This document shows, piece by piece, positions 32,167 to 41,587 of a DNA stretch of 64,000 bases. The stretch spans positions 1 to 64,000 of the forward strand of contig JABMLG010000010.1 in assembly GCA_013204985.1 (NCBI GenBank), written 5' to 3'. Made by a program: the position numbers and the translations under genes. Every line of letters starts with the position of its first letter. The stretch's first letter is position 1. The stretch comes from Microbacteriaceae bacterium VKM Ac-2855. Lineage in GTDB: Bacteria; Actinomycetota; Actinomycetes; Actinomycetales; Microbacteriaceae. The notes below the pieces were generated by a model, which saw only the letters and a program-made list of their open reading frames with translations, searched no databases and had not been told where the DNA came from.

Positions 32167-33564
32167 ATGCTCAGCAATCGTCAGGCACTCACAAGAGTTG
32201 CTTCCGTCATCACTGCGATCCTCACCGCCGCGGCACTGGGGGGTTGTGCTCAAGGAACGGGTGGCCGCACCGACGCCGATGTCGATTACGACTCCACCGC
32301 CAGCCTTTCGGGCTCCTTGCAGATCATGGGCTTCGGGCTGAGCGACGAGGTCGCCGAGACCCGCGCCGATCTGGCGAAAAATGAACTCGGGGCGGATGTG
32401 AAGCTGGATTTGGTCGAGGGCGATCTCGACACTCAACAGTTCCTGTCCGCGATCGCGGCGGGGGATCCGCCGGATGCGGTGTACGTGAATCGGGATCAGG
32501 TCGGCTCGCTCGCCGCGCGCGGCGCCATCGTCGACCTCGGCTCGTGCATCGCGGGTGAGTCGATCGATACCGGCCAGTACAAGCCGTCCGCGCTCGCGCA
32601 GGTCACTTTCGACGGCGCCGTTTACGGTATTCCCGAGTTCAATCAGGTGGAACTGACGATGGCGAATCAGGGTCTGCTCGACGCGGCGGGCCTTGGAACG
32701 GCGGATGTGGACGGATCAAGCTGGGAGAAGCTTGCGGCAGCTACGACCGCCCTGGCGAAGAGTTCGGGTGGTGCCGTGTCCGTGATCGGGTACGACAGTA
32801 AACTGCCCGACTTCCTGCCGCTCTGGGCTAAGGCTAACGGCGCTGACCTGCTGTCGGCGGACGGCAGGACAGCGCAGCTCGATGACCCGAAGGTCGTTGA
32901 GGCGCTCGATTTCGCTGCCGGCCTCTACCGCGATCAGGGCGGTTTCAGCGCGATCAAGTCATTCCGCGATGCGGCGGACTTCTTCGGAGCCGAGAACCAG
33001 TACGCGTCGAACACGCTCGGCGCGATGCCGATGGAGCAGTGGTACCTCAACGTCCTCAACGACGTTTCCCCGGACGCATCGCTGGCGTTCACGACGTTCA
33101 AAACGCGCCAGGGCGAGCCGATCGCTTTCACCGGCGGATCGGCGTGGGCGATCCCTTCCGGGTCGAAGAACGCTGCAGCAGCCTGTCGATGGGCAAAGGC
33201 GATGACCTCGGTCGACGCGTGGCAGGCGGCGGCGGATGCCCGCAAGAGCGTCCGCGACGCCGATGGAAAGCCGTTCACGGGGTTGCTGACCGGCAACGAC
33301 GTCGCGGACGAGCGGATCCAAGCAATGGCGAGTTCCGGCGATGACGTCTGGTCGCAGGGCGTCACGGCCATGTATCAGGCCAACGATGCCGCCTTCACTC
33401 TTCCCGCTAACCCTGCCGACAACGAGTTCAAGCAGGCTTACCTCGACGCCGCGAATCGGGTGTTGAATGGCCAAGCTTCGGCGCAGGATTCCCTCGACCA
33501 GGCGCAAGACGAGGCGCAGACGGCGCTCGATACAGCGTGGGAGAAGATCGGCTCCCAGCCGTGA
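32167..33564 (+). CDS. Sugar ABC transporter substrate-binding lipoprotein
   Basis: A protein of 465 residues. It has a lipoprotein signal with lipobox LGGC (Cys about 27), then a two-lobe solute-binding fold of the cluster-B (CUT1, maltose/oligosaccharide) type: GDPPDAVYVNRDQ, GAVYGIPEFNQVE, GAMPMEQWYL and FTGGSAWAIPSGSKN. It captures an extracellular sugar and delivers it to the two permeases encoded next, whose genes are coupled by stop/start overlaps. No ATPase gene is included, so a shared MsiK-like ATPase elsewhere must energise the system, as is common in actinobacteria. Confidence 0.92.
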   Translation: MLSNRQALTRVASVITAILTAAALGGCAQGTGGRTDADVDYDSTASLSGSLQIMGFGLSDEVAETRADLAKNELGADVKLDLVEGDLDTQQFLSAIAAGDPPDAVYVNRDQVGSLAARGAIVDLGSCIAGESIDTGQYKPSALAQVTFDGAVYGIPEFNQVELTMANQGLLDAAGLGTADVDGSSWEKLAAATTALAKSSGGAVSVIGYDSKLPDFLPLWAKANGADLLSADGRTAQLDDPKVVEALDFAAGLYRDQGGFSAIKSFRDAADFFGAENQYASNTLGAMPMEQWYLNVLNDVSPDASLAFTTFKTRQGEPIAFTGGSAWAIPSGSKNAAAACRWAKAMTSVDAWQAAADARKSVRDADGKPFTGLLTGNDVADERIQAMASSGDDVWSQGVTAMYQANDAAFTLPANPADNEFKQAYLDAANRVLNGQASAQDSLDQAQDEAQTALDTAWEKIGSQP

Positions 33565-34502
33565 CAGCACTCACATCCCGCGCACCACTCAGCCCGGGAC
33601 GGCGACGGGCGCGTCGACGTAACACTGTCTCGGCGTTGCTGTTCATCAGCCCGTGGATCCTCGGGTTCGCGATCTTCACCGCCTGGCCGCTGCTGAACAG
33701 TCTGTATCTGTCGTTCACCGATTACGACGTCATCAACGACCCCAACTGGGTCGGTGGCGCAAACTACGCGCAGCTGCTCCAGGATCCGAAAGTCGCGATG
33801 GCGCTCTCGAACACCCTCTGGTTCACGCTGCTGCAGGTCCCCGCTCACGTTCTCGTCGCGCTCGCGCTCGCGCTTCTCCTGGACAGGGCGGGCCGTTCGG
33901 CTGGATTCTTCCGCACCGTGTTCTTCCTGCCGAAGATGACTCCGGCGGTCGCGGTCGGTGTCTTGTTCCTACTCATCTTCAACGGCCAGAACGGCCTGAT
34001 CAACGAGGCCCTCGGTGCGATCGGGATTCAGGGGCCCTCCTGGACAACCGATACGAACTGGGTGAAACCTGGCCTGGTTCTGATGGGCCTGTGGAATGTC
34101 GGTGCAGCCGTGATCATCCTGCTCGCCGCGTTGCGCAACGTACCGACCGAATATTACGAGGCCGCCCGCATCGACGGTGCGAGCCTGTGGCAGCAGACGT
34201 TGCGGATCACGATTCCGATGATCAGCCCGGCACTGTTCTTCATCACCGTCATCAACACCATCGACTCGATACAGACGTTCACTGAGGCGTACACCGCGTT
34301 CGGCGGCGCGGGCCGCACCGCGTACGGCAACGATGGGGCGCTGTTCTACGTGGTCTACCTCTTTCAGCAGGGCTTCGAATTCCTGCACATGGGTTTCGCC
34401 TCCGCGATGGCGTGGCTGCTCTTTCTTGTGATCCTCGCGATCACCGGTATCCAGCTACTCGTGTCGCGCCGACTCGTCTACTACGAGGGCGGCACCCGAT
34501 GA
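33561..34502 (+). CDS. Sugar ABC transporter permease (MalF type)
   Basis: A protein of 313 residues from the GTG that overlaps the previous stop (GTGA). It has six membrane helices and the inner-membrane ATPase-docking loop EYYEAARIDGASLWQQ (EAA motif). The N-terminus is basic (RRRARRR) and cytosolic. It forms the pore with the following permease. The binding protein upstream suggests an oligosaccharide or plant-sugar substrate. Confidence 0.94.
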   Translation: MTALTSRAPLSPGRRRARRRNTVSALLFISPWILGFAIFTAWPLLNSLYLSFTDYDVINDPNWVGGANYAQLLQDPKVAMALSNTLWFTLLQVPAHVLVALALALLLDRAGRSAGFFRTVFFLPKMTPAVAVGVLFLLIFNGQNGLINEALGAIGIQGPSWTTDTNWVKPGLVLMGLWNVGAAVIILLAALRNVPTEYYEAARIDGASLWQQTLRITIPMISPALFFITVINTIDSIQTFTEAYTAFGGAGRTAYGNDGALFYVVYLFQQGFEFLHMGFASAMAWLLFLVILAITGIQLLVSRRLVYYEGGTR

Positions 34503-35413
34503 CCGCCACGGTTCCGCGGATCGTGGAAGATCAGGCTGCGGCGGTGAGGACCGGCACCACCGACGGTCGGCTACCACGACGATCGCGTCGGGGCTGGCGT
34601 CGCGTCGTCGTCTGGCTGCTCCTGATCGCGACGTCCGCGATTTTCGTGTACCCCTTCGTCTGGCTGGTCAGCGCGTCGTTCAAGCCGCGAGGCGAGGTAT
34701 TCGACAACCGCCTGATCCCGAAAACGTTCACGCTGGAAAACTACGTCACCATCTGGCAGCAAGCGCCGATGGCTCTGTGGATGTTGAACACCGTGATCGT
34801 CACGGTCCTCGCAGCGGTCACGGTCACAGTTTCCAGCGCCATGGTCGCCTGGGGTTTTGCATACTTCCGTTTCCGAGGCCGCGGCATCTTGTTCGGAGTA
34901 GTGCTGGCAACCATGATGCTGCCGGGAGCGGTGACGATGATCCCGACGTTCCTGATCTGGAACGGGCTCGGGCTCACCGGCACCCTCGTTCCCTTGTGGG
35001 CAGGCAACATATTCGGCAGCGCGTTCTACATTTTTCTCCTACGGCAGTTCTTCCTGGGCCTGCCACGAGAACTTTTCGAAGCGGCGCGGATCGACGGCGC
35101 CTCGAACTGGCGGATCTTCCGCAGTATCGCCGTGCCGCTGTGTCGTCCCGCACTCGTGGTGACGCTTCTGTTCGAGGCGCAAGCGGCATGGACGGATCTG
35201 ATGCGGCCACTGATCTACCTCCGCGACAGCAGCACCTTCACGGTGCCCAGAGGCCTGAAACAGGTACTCGACCAATTCGGTTTCGCGGGCAACTACCACT
35301 GGGAGATCGTCGTCACCGCGGCCGTGATCACAACCGTGCCGATGATCATCCTCTTCTTCCTCGGCCAGAAGCAGTTCATCGACGGCATCGCCACCACCGG
35401 AAGCAAAGGCTGA
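34499..35413 (+). CDS. Sugar ABC transporter permease (MalG type)
   Basis: A protein of 304 residues from the ATG overlapping the previous stop (ATGA). It has six membrane helices, the EAA loop ELFEAARIDGASNWRIF and a C-terminus ending near QKQFIDGIATTGSKG, as in MalG-like subunits. It is the last gene of the three-gene transporter operon. The next DNA is pseudogene, so any catabolic gene that once followed has been lost. Confidence 0.94.
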   Translation: MTATVPRIVEDQAAAVRTGTTDGRLPRRSRRGWRRVVVWLLLIATSAIFVYPFVWLVSASFKPRGEVFDNRLIPKTFTLENYVTIWQQAPMALWMLNTVIVTVLAAVTVTVSSAMVAWGFAYFRFRGRGILFGVVLATMMLPGAVTMIPTFLIWNGLGLTGTLVPLWAGNIFGSAFYIFLLRQFFLGLPRELFEAARIDGASNWRIFRSIAVPLCRPALVVTLLFEAQAAWTDLMRPLIYLRDSSTFTVPRGLKQVLDQFGFAGNYHWEIVVTAAVITTVPMIILFFLGQKQFIDGIATTGSKG

Positions 35414-35483
35414 CCTCCTTCAACGTCGGAACCGGGGCGATCCGCCCTGATCCGGGGGCGCGTTGCGGGCGTTCCGCTCGCTG

Positions 35484-36094
35484 TCATCGGCCGATTCGTC
35501 GGCTTGCGATGATGGCCGCGAGTGTCGCGGCGATGATGAAGACGGCGTCGCGAAGCCGGCGCCGGGGTGCGGCCGGCTGCTGTCGATCGGTGTCGGTGGC
35601 GATGACGTCAGGGATGACGGCAGCTCCGGCATCTCCTTCTGCGAGATGACTCAGTCGGCGCAGGGTCTCATGGTTTCTGACGCGCAGGATCAACCACATG
35701 ATGGGCGTCGGGAGCAGGGTGCCTAGACCTTTTACCGGGTCCTCGGTGAGGCGGACTTCCGTGCCGTCCTGGCGCGGGGTGATGTCGAGAGTCAAGCGGG
35801 ATTCGCTCAGCGGCCATCCCTCTTGGGCTGCTGGATGAAGCGGTGTGGGGGGTTCCACTGCATGGACGTCGTTTCGTCGTCGATGACGGCTGGCCAGGCT
35901 CCGAAAGAGTGGTGCAGTTGCGCGCCCGCGTGCGGCCAGACGTCGTCGACGGAACGCATCCGGGAGGCGCCGACCCACCCACGCGCAAGAGCCGACCGTT
36001 CGCGTGGGCGGTGAAGATGGCGTCCTGGGGTGGCCTTGATGATGCGGGTGTTTGTGGCCGTGTCGTCTTCTCTGCCGAATCTCTGCTCCCACAT
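35484..36094 (-). pseudogene. SRPBCC (polyketide-cyclase-like) gene with several frameshifts
   Basis: Three frames together give one SRPBCC protein. They read TNTRIIKATP then DAIFTAHANGRLL, next GWVGASRMRSVDDVWPHAG with HHSFGAWPAVIDDETTSMQW, then EGWPLSESRLTLDITPRQDG and RLTEDPVKGLGTLLPTPIMW. The last frame continues to a Gly/Ala-rich membrane-like end (AVFIIAATLAAII). At least three frame changes are needed, so the gene is dead. The SRPBCC fold binds hydrophobic ligands. Confidence 0.72.
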
Positions 36095-36305
36095 CCGCGC
36101 TGATCACCCTCCCCAGCATGCCGAGGGGTCCATCCCACATCGGCACTGCGGGGTCAGTTTCAACTCAGCAGCGACAGTCGGTGATCCCGAGCGCAATGTC
36201 GCCGCCGCGGGCAGTGGTCGTGATGGACTTCCCATGCGGGTGCGATTGTTCGGGCGATGCGGCGCCGTCCATTGAGCGTTACAGGCCAGCTTCGCGTTCG
36301 TTTGG

Positions 36306-36512
36306 TCAGGCGAGTTCGTCGGTGATCGCGATGGGGATTCCCGCACCGATCAGGAGTGACACTTTCCGCGGTAGCCCTTCGCCCTGGTTCGCGACGAGCC
36401 ATGCGGGTTCTCCACTGATGAGGGCGTCCTGAATGTATTGCCGGATCTGAGCAGGGTCCTGATCGGCGATGGAGTACAACTGGCCGGCGTAGCTGATGTC
36501 CACGCGTTTCAT
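36306..36512 (-). CDS. Small partner protein of the DUF7882 cassette (copy 1)
   Basis: A protein of 68 residues, starting MKRVDISYAGQLYSI and ending GAGIPIAITDELA. It is co-linear with the 68-residue protein at 63583-63789, sharing MKRV, Y-G-x-x-YS(I/L), W-L-(V/I)-x-N-x-GEGLPR and a hydrophobic G-(V/I)-P-(I/V)-A end. Its start overlaps the stop of the DUF7882 gene (ATGA), so both are made together. Function unknown. Confidence 0.8.
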   Translation of the reverse strand: MKRVDISYAGQLYSIADQDPAQIRQYIQDALISGEPAWLVANQGEGLPRKVSLLIGAGIPIAITDELA

Positions 36513-36838
36513 TTCGGATCCGCTTCTGTTGGGGCGGCGCCTTGTAGGGGTTCGTCGCTGATGATCAAGCCGTGTGGGGTGTGTGAGCCGGCGAGGAGTT
36601 GACGGACCCAGTCGGGGTTGATCGCGGGTGGCCGGCCGCCGTAGTACTTGAACCGCAGCGGGATCGCGGGGTGGATCCAGATGGTGGAGCGGCCGTCGCC
36701 GACGTCTTGGGTGTCGCGCCAGCTGAGGTAGAACGATTCGTTCTTGGCGAGTTTCGCGCCGATCACGATCTGCAGGTGGGCGAGTAGCCTGTCTTCGAAG
36801 TCGACCTCGAACTTCGAGTCGTACACCAAACGCCCCAC
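36509..36838 (-). CDS. DUF7882 family protein (copy 1)
   Basis: A protein of 109 residues from GTG 36838, preceded by GGAAGG. Typical blocks are MGRLVYDSKFEVDFEDRLLA, IVIGAKLAKNESFYLSW, GDGRSTIWIHPAIPLRF and GGRPPAINPDWV. This small family is abundant in Microbacteriaceae and is often labelled an ATP-dependent DNA ligase, although it has no nucleotidyltransferase motif. It is coupled to the following 68-residue gene. A divergent small gene starts 286 bp away. A second cassette is at 62.8-63.8 kb. Confidence 0.88.
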   Translation of the reverse strand: MGRLVYDSKFEVDFEDRLLAHLQIVIGAKLAKNESFYLSWRDTQDVGDGRSTIWIHPAIPLRFKYYGGRPPAINPDWVRQLLAGSHTPHGLIISDEPLQGAAPTEADPK

Positions 36839-37124
36839 GCGGACCACTTCCTTCCGAGCCGGTGTCGTCCATGATGACCGACCAACTGAATTGTGCCACG
36901 GCCAGCCCGTTCCGCCGCGATCCTTCTGTCCGCCCGCTGTTGGACCGGGCGTGGTGCGGCCAGCATCTGCGGGCGGAATTCTGGTTGCGGACTTCTGGTC
37001 TTCGCGGACGGACCCGGGTAATGCAACCCGGGTGTGCGGCGGAGGGTTCACGCGTAGCGTGAAAACAATCATGCATCCAAGACCTTGGTGCCGGTGACTA
37101 CACGACCGAAGGACACGGACGGAC

Positions 37125-37448
37125 ATGAAGACTCTCAGCCATATCGGCGGCAACATTCTTTTACCTGATGACACTGCCGACAGCGTCCTCCGGTACGCGC
37201 TCGTGCTGGCCCGCTCCGGGTCCACGGACACGGTCGTCCTCGATGGTGGTGACGCAGGGTCTCTGACGCTCATGATCGGTGTTGGTGTGCCGCTCGCGCT
37301 GCAGGATGACCGGTTGCTGGTACATGACGCTTTCGGCAGTTCGCGGGAGCTGGAACGTAGGATCCTGGCCGCCCGGATTCCGCGCGCGGAATACTTCGAA
37401 CTCGGTACGGAACAAGACCTTGATTTCCTGGACCTCACCGGCTGGTAG
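37125..37448 (+). CDS. Small protein divergent from the DUF7882 cassette
   Basis: A protein of 107 residues. It shows the same plan as the proteins at 28804-29163 and 62843-63214: short N-terminal strand, then LRYALVLARSGSTDTV, an acidic loop, a hydrophobic LMIGVGVPLAL strand in place of LIGPASQL, and a DLDFLDL ending. In the other cassette the related gene lies upstream on the same strand. Here it is divergent, so the cassette has been rearranged or has two promoters. Confidence 0.74.
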   Translation: MKTLSHIGGNILLPDDTADSVLRYALVLARSGSTDTVVLDGGDAGSLTLMIGVGVPLALQDDRLLVHDAFGSSRELERRILAARIPRAEYFELGTEQDLDFLDLTGW

Positions 37449-37829
37449 GACTGCTACGCCGTCGAGGTGATGTCACTTCAATCTTCCCGTTCAGAACGAC
37501 TCTTGCAAAGGATGCGATGGCAGGGGCATCTCGCTTGCGATCGATTGGTCGATTCCGGTGTTCGGACGGCGGTGTTTGAGGTGATGCACCTGAGCCGCGT
37601 ATGTTGCGGATCCGGCTGCATCACCGCCAGGCTTCCGACGCTCAGGAAGCATCCTCAGATATTTTTCCACCTTGTTCCGTGGAATGCCCAACGCTCGCGA
37701 ACTCACCGGCCGACTCGGATCGGGCGAAGTTGCGGAGTTTCAGTTGAGGCAAGGCCTGGGCTCCGACAATCTGCTTCCAGTCGGCCGGATAGACTCCGGC
37801 CGCCACATCGATCATCTCCTCGGCCTGGA
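37449..37829. other. Decayed region without a supportable gene
   Basis: The minus-strand frame at about 37642-37854 has a protein-like piece (EEMIDVAAGVYPADWKQIVG), but I cannot assign it. The adjoining frames break up quickly. It lies between the small-protein gene and remnants of a copper/cytochrome-assembly operon, and is most likely debris. Confidence 0.35.
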
Positions 37830-37967
37830 CGAAGAGATCCGGTGCGCGGGCCATGTTCGGTGGCTTCGCTCGCGAACCGCGCCGAGGAGGTACACCGCGA
37901 TCGCCGCTGCGGCACCGACGATCGCGATGACCTGGGCCGGCAGGACGCCGCCGCCGTGATCATGCAC
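37830..37967 (-). pseudogene. ctaG: N-terminal remnant of a CtaG-like cytochrome oxidase assembly protein
   Basis: The frame reads HDHGGGVLPAQVIAIVGAAA, then a first membrane helix (IAVYLLGAVRERS), then HRTWPAHR. It matches the His-rich start and first helix of caa3-type CtaG proteins, which commonly follow a DUF2243 gene. Only about 45 residues remain. The identification is moderate because the diagnostic later helices are missing. Confidence 0.4.
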
Positions 37968-38100
37968 GGGCGAGTCGGCGCCGGCGGCGGGAGGCGTGCA
38001 GCAGGAGTCCGGCACCAACGGCGATGAGGATGACCGCGATGATGTTCCAGGCGAGGTCGTAGGGGGCCGGGTCGACGTCGTAGCGGTTCTGGCGCAGACC
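37960..38100 (-). pseudogene. C-terminal remnant of a DUF2243 membrane protein
   Basis: The frame LRQNRYDVDPAPYDLAWNII followed by AVILIAVGAGLLLHASRRRRR and a stop fits the last helix of DUF2243 proteins, including the Asp-Pro-x-Pro-Tyr-Asp-Leu-Ala-Trp-Asn block. The upstream part is cut off exactly where the IS110-like sequence begins, so the insertion sequence (or a deletion beside it) removed the rest. Confidence 0.46.
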
Positions 38101-38687
38101 GAGGAGCCGTCGGCATCGCGGAAAAGGAGCAGAAGAGTCAGCAGACTTCGCTGCCGGGGCAGACGATATCCGCTGATCTCGTCGGTCGGCTCGCGCGCGA
38201 AGTGATCACACTGGAGGAACGCATCCGGGAGCTCGATCTGCAGATCGTTCAACGGATGGAATCGAGTCGTGCGGCTGAGCTGCTGCAGTCGGTGCCCGGT
38301 TTTGGTCCGCTGCTGACCGCCGAGTTCCTCGCGTCCACAGGCGATGATTTGTCCGTGTTCGATTCCGTCGATCGTCTCGCCGGCGTTGCCGGCCTGGCGC
38401 CCGCTCCGCGAGACTCCGGCAAAATCAGCGGCAACCACCACCGGCCGCGACGTTACGACCGCCGATTGCTGCGGGCATGCTTCCTCTCGGCGATGGTGAG
38501 CGTGCAGCACGATCCCTCGTCGCGCGCGTTCTACGACCGGAAGCGTGCGGAAGGCAAGGCGCATGCTCAAGCCGTGTTGGCCCTCGCTCGACGGCGATTG
38601 AACGTTATCTGGGCGATGTTCCGGGACGACTGCCTATATCAACGGCCGTCGGGCGTGGAGATTCCGGCAGCAGCGATAGCGGCTTGA
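38101..38687 (+). mobile_element. Truncated IS110-family transposase
   Basis: The C-terminal Transposase_20 region is present: LLQSVPGFGPLLTAEFLAST, then DRLAGVAGLAPAPRDSGKIS and RYDRRLLRACFLSAM up to the HAQAVLALARRRLNVIWAM end. The N-terminal RuvC-like DEDD domain is missing, so only the last third or so of the enzyme remains (best frame 38202-38687). The element cannot move by itself. It abuts the DUF2243 remnant, marking an old insertion point. Confidence 0.85.
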
Positions 38688-38943
38688 CCCGAACCCTTCG
38701 CCCGTGCGTGAGGCAGAGCAGGATCCGTGCTTCAGGAGTGCGGCGTATCCGTCCACCCCGCCCTCACCAACGTCGAGCGCGAGATCCGGGAGCAACTCAT
38801 CAGCGGCATCCCCCGCCGGCTGGGCCGCCGAACTCGGCTGAATCGACCAGCGCCGGCGGGCTCGCGCGAGGGGCGCACCCCTCGGCACCGCCGAAGTGGC
38901 CGCCGGTCGCCGGCGTGGACGGAGCGGCGCGCTCTCGACGGGG

Positions 38944-39423
38944 TCAGTTGATAGTGCCGCTCCAACGGCGGACGGACTCGGGCGCCGAGGGGGCAGGCCA
39001 GAGATCGAGTTGATACTCGTCCGGCGTCGGGCCGTCGCTGTTGAGGTCCCACGCCGCCTGAAAACCTCTGATCGACCAGCGGGCTCGGTGACGGCCTCGG
39101 GGGAGTTCGAATCTCACCATGGTCTGGACGAGCGGGGACGCGTAGGTGGCATCCGGGAACAGACTCATCAGGCTCAGCGTGGAGGTTTTCGGCTCGAACG
39201 GGACCTCGATGATGTCTTCCCATGTTCCGAGTTCTGGTTCTGCGTCTGAGACGACGACGCGGAGGCGGAGATGCCCTGTGGCTGAGCCGGTCATCAAGCA
39301 CAGCGAGCCTGGCGCAGACGCCCCAACGAGTTTGTTCGAGCGATCCGCGAACGCTTCGTCGTAGATCACGTCGTCGTAGAGCTGACTGTTCAGCTTTGAC
39401 GGCGACCGCGTCAGCGGGCACAC
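38944..39423 (-). CDS. Hypothetical soluble beta-rich protein
   Basis: A protein of about 159 residues if the GTG at 39423 is used. The N-terminus is uncertain because the frame stays open upstream into SDR debris. The sequence is convincing from QLYDDVIYDEAF onward: GSLCLMTGSATGHLRLRVVV, WEDIIEVPFEP and VRFELPRGRHRARWSIRGF. It alternates strands like proteins seen next to competence or toxin loci in actinobacteria, but I do not recognise a named family. It may be a remnant fused to foreign DNA. Confidence 0.58.
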   Translation of the reverse strand: MCPLTRSPSKLNSQLYDDVIYDEAFADRSNKLVGASAPGSLCLMTGSATGHLRLRVVVSDAEPELGTWEDIIEVPFEPKTSTLSLMSLFPDATYASPLVQTMVRFELPRGRHRARWSIRGFQAAWDLNSDGPTPDEYQLDLWPAPSAPESVRRWSGTIN

Positions 39424-39534
39424 TCGCGTAGCTCGCGTTCGATCCGTTGGTGTTCGAGGCGGTCGCGCCGCTGCTCCGCACGTAGGCAACCGTGTACGCG
39501 CCGTTGTTGGACTAGACGGCTGCCGACGCAACGT

Positions 39535-40080
39535 TCTGCCCGATGAGAGCGCTCTGCCGGTAGAGGCGGAGGTGCTGTCGAGGAAGTCGGTCTTGAAGAA
39601 CCCGGGTTCGATGATCATCGCAGAGATCCCGAACGGGGCGATCTCCTACTTCAGACCCTCCATCCAGCCTTCGAGCGCGAACTTAGAGGCGCTGTAGATG
39701 CTGCTGCCGGTGACGCCGATGGTGGCGGAAGGGGTGATGACGTGCCCGGAGCGCTGTGCCGCATCAGCGGGAGGACGGCGCGGGTGATCTCCATCGTGCC
39801 GTACACGTTGGTGTCGATCTGCTTGCGGATCAGATCGAGGGTGGTCTCCTCGAACAGGCGGAGCTGGCCGTAACCGGCGTTGTTCACGAGCACGTCGATC
39901 CGGCCGAACCTCTCGTTTGCCGCGACGACGGCGGCCGCGATCTGTGCGCCATCGGTGATGTCGACCGCTGCCGCAAGGAGACGCTCGGAGGTGCCGAACG
40001 CTTCGGTGATGCTGTCGGCGAGGTCGTCGGCGATCCGCGCGTGGACTGCGGGTCCGGCGGTGGCGCGCGATGCTCCAGCT
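39535..40080 (-). pseudogene. Short-chain dehydrogenase (SDR) pseudogene
   Basis: Pieces in different frames make an SDR: AAAVDITDGAQIAAAVV, FGRIDVLVNNAGYGQLRLFE, TNVYGTMEITRAVLPLMRH, a broken Ser/Tyr-x-x-x-Lys region (SSIYSASKFALEGWMEGL) and MIIEPGFFKTDFLDS. At least two frame changes and a stop after EGLK break it. The N-terminal TGxxxGxG coenzyme motif is not readable. The catalytic Tyr and Lys can still be read, so decay is moderate. Confidence 0.66.
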
Positions 40081-40301
40081 CTACCGGTTCTCTACGTTCC
40101 GGTGGCGACCGTTGCGACGGGTCTGCACGACGTCGCCGTCATAGAAAGGCTGACCCTCGGCACGTCTACCCACGAACGCTTCGGCTTCGCCTCCTCACGT
40201 GAACGCGATCGAGAGTAGGAATGAATCTTCCCGGACGGGGGCGGTCGGGACGCCTGGGCCGCGACGACCCGAGCCAGGTCGCCCGCGATCGACTTGCTGT
40301 G

Positions 40302-41330
40302 TCATCGCTCGGAGGAGCCGCCGCCGCGCTCGGGGCGGGTCGGGCGGACCGATCGCATGGTCTCGGATGGGCTCTCGGCGAAGGCTGCGCGGTAGGTCGC
40401 CGCGAATCTGCTGAGATGGACGAACCCCCACTGCGTGGCCACCTCGGTGACGCTGACCGTACCGGGCGGTGCCGAGGCGAGTTGCTCGCGCACTCGTTCG
40501 AGTCTCTGACGGCGCAAGTAGGCCATCGGAGTCGTGTTGAGGGTTCGGCGAAAGCCTTCCTGCAGACTGCGAACGCTCGTCGAGACGTCGGACGCCAGTT
40601 CGACGACGGTCCACGGATGGGCCGGCCGGCTGCGCAGGAGTTCGACCGCCTGCGAGACGTGCCGCGGCCCGGCGGCGGACGATCGGTCGGCGAGCTCGGT
40701 CGAGTAGTTGTGCGGCTGGGCGAACAAGAGGCTCTGCACCAGGACCTGCTCCAGCCGCTGCAGCGCCAAAGGATGCCCCAAGGGCCCAGCCTCTTGGACG
40801 GAAGCCGCATCGATCAACCGCAGGGCCTGGAGGATCATGCGACCTCCCGGCGCGGTCAGATCGAGTTCGGAGCCAAACTCGAGCGGCCGGGACAGATCGC
40901 GACCGAGCAGATTCTCGGCCTCGAGGTGCAGCTGATCACGAGGGACCATGACAGAGACCTGGGCGAAATCGTCGCCGCAGTCGAGCTCGACCGGTCGTCC
41001 TGGCCCGAAGACCCCGGCCGTCGTCGGGCTCCCGTAGACCGGCCTCCCGAGCCCAGCTCTCATGATCGTCCGACCAGTCGTCGGGATGTCGATGTGGTAA
41101 TTCTCCGCCTCGGAGGTCTCGATCCGCAGCGCATCCCGGAAGCGCATGTAGCCGCACGTGACCCGTCCCACGGTCAGCGCGTTGAGGCGCATGTCGACCG
41201 CACCGGAGGCGCGTGCCGACGGAAGGTCGACCGGTAGGAAGACCTCAGAGAGTGCCCCGCGGGTCTCTTCGACGCCGCGGGTCGACGCGACCCGTCGACT
41301 CGCGAACATCTCCTCCGAGTCAGGACGCAT
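40302..41330 (-). CDS. AraC-family transcriptional regulator
   Basis: A protein of 342 residues from ATG 41330; the longer frame upstream is low complexity. An N-terminal sensing domain of the AraC-binding-domain type (RVTCGYMRFRDALRIE, GVFGPGRPVELDCG) is followed by a linker helix region. Two HTH motifs lie at the C-terminus (WTVVELASDVSTSVRSLQEG and VSVTEVATQWGFVHLSRFA). The layout is like regulators of aromatic or oxygenase genes. A paralogue broken by frameshifts lies at 60.5-61.4 kb. No obvious target gene is adjacent, apart from the membrane protein on the same strand. Confidence 0.92.
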   Translation of the reverse strand: MRPDSEEMFASRRVASTRGVEETRGALSEVFLPVDLPSARASGAVDMRLNALTVGRVTCGYMRFRDALRIETSEAENYHIDIPTTGRTIMRAGLGRPVYGSPTTAGVFGPGRPVELDCGDDFAQVSVMVPRDQLHLEAENLLGRDLSRPLEFGSELDLTAPGGRMILQALRLIDAASVQEAGPLGHPLALQRLEQVLVQSLLFAQPHNYSTELADRSSAAGPRHVSQAVELLRSRPAHPWTVVELASDVSTSVRSLQEGFRRTLNTTPMAYLRRQRLERVREQLASAPPGTVSVTEVATQWGFVHLSRFAATYRAAFAESPSETMRSVRPTRPERGGGSSER

Positions 41331-41587
41331 GTCCGGGATTCTAGGCGTCGCACCGCCCGGACTGTGGCGGCGGCGTCGACCCGCTCGGCCGGGCGCGCCG
41401 CCTCCGCGTCCAGGGGATAGTGATCCGCGCGGATCGGATATCGGGCGGGGTGACGCTCTGGCTACGGTGAAAGTCCGTCGAGGCTCCCCCGCTCGACGAT
41501 GGCGGTGGCCGACCTCTTCGGGTGAGGGAGGCCACCGTATTCCCCATTTCGGATCCCAGATCTCCACCCGCAGCCACCCTAGCCGCG

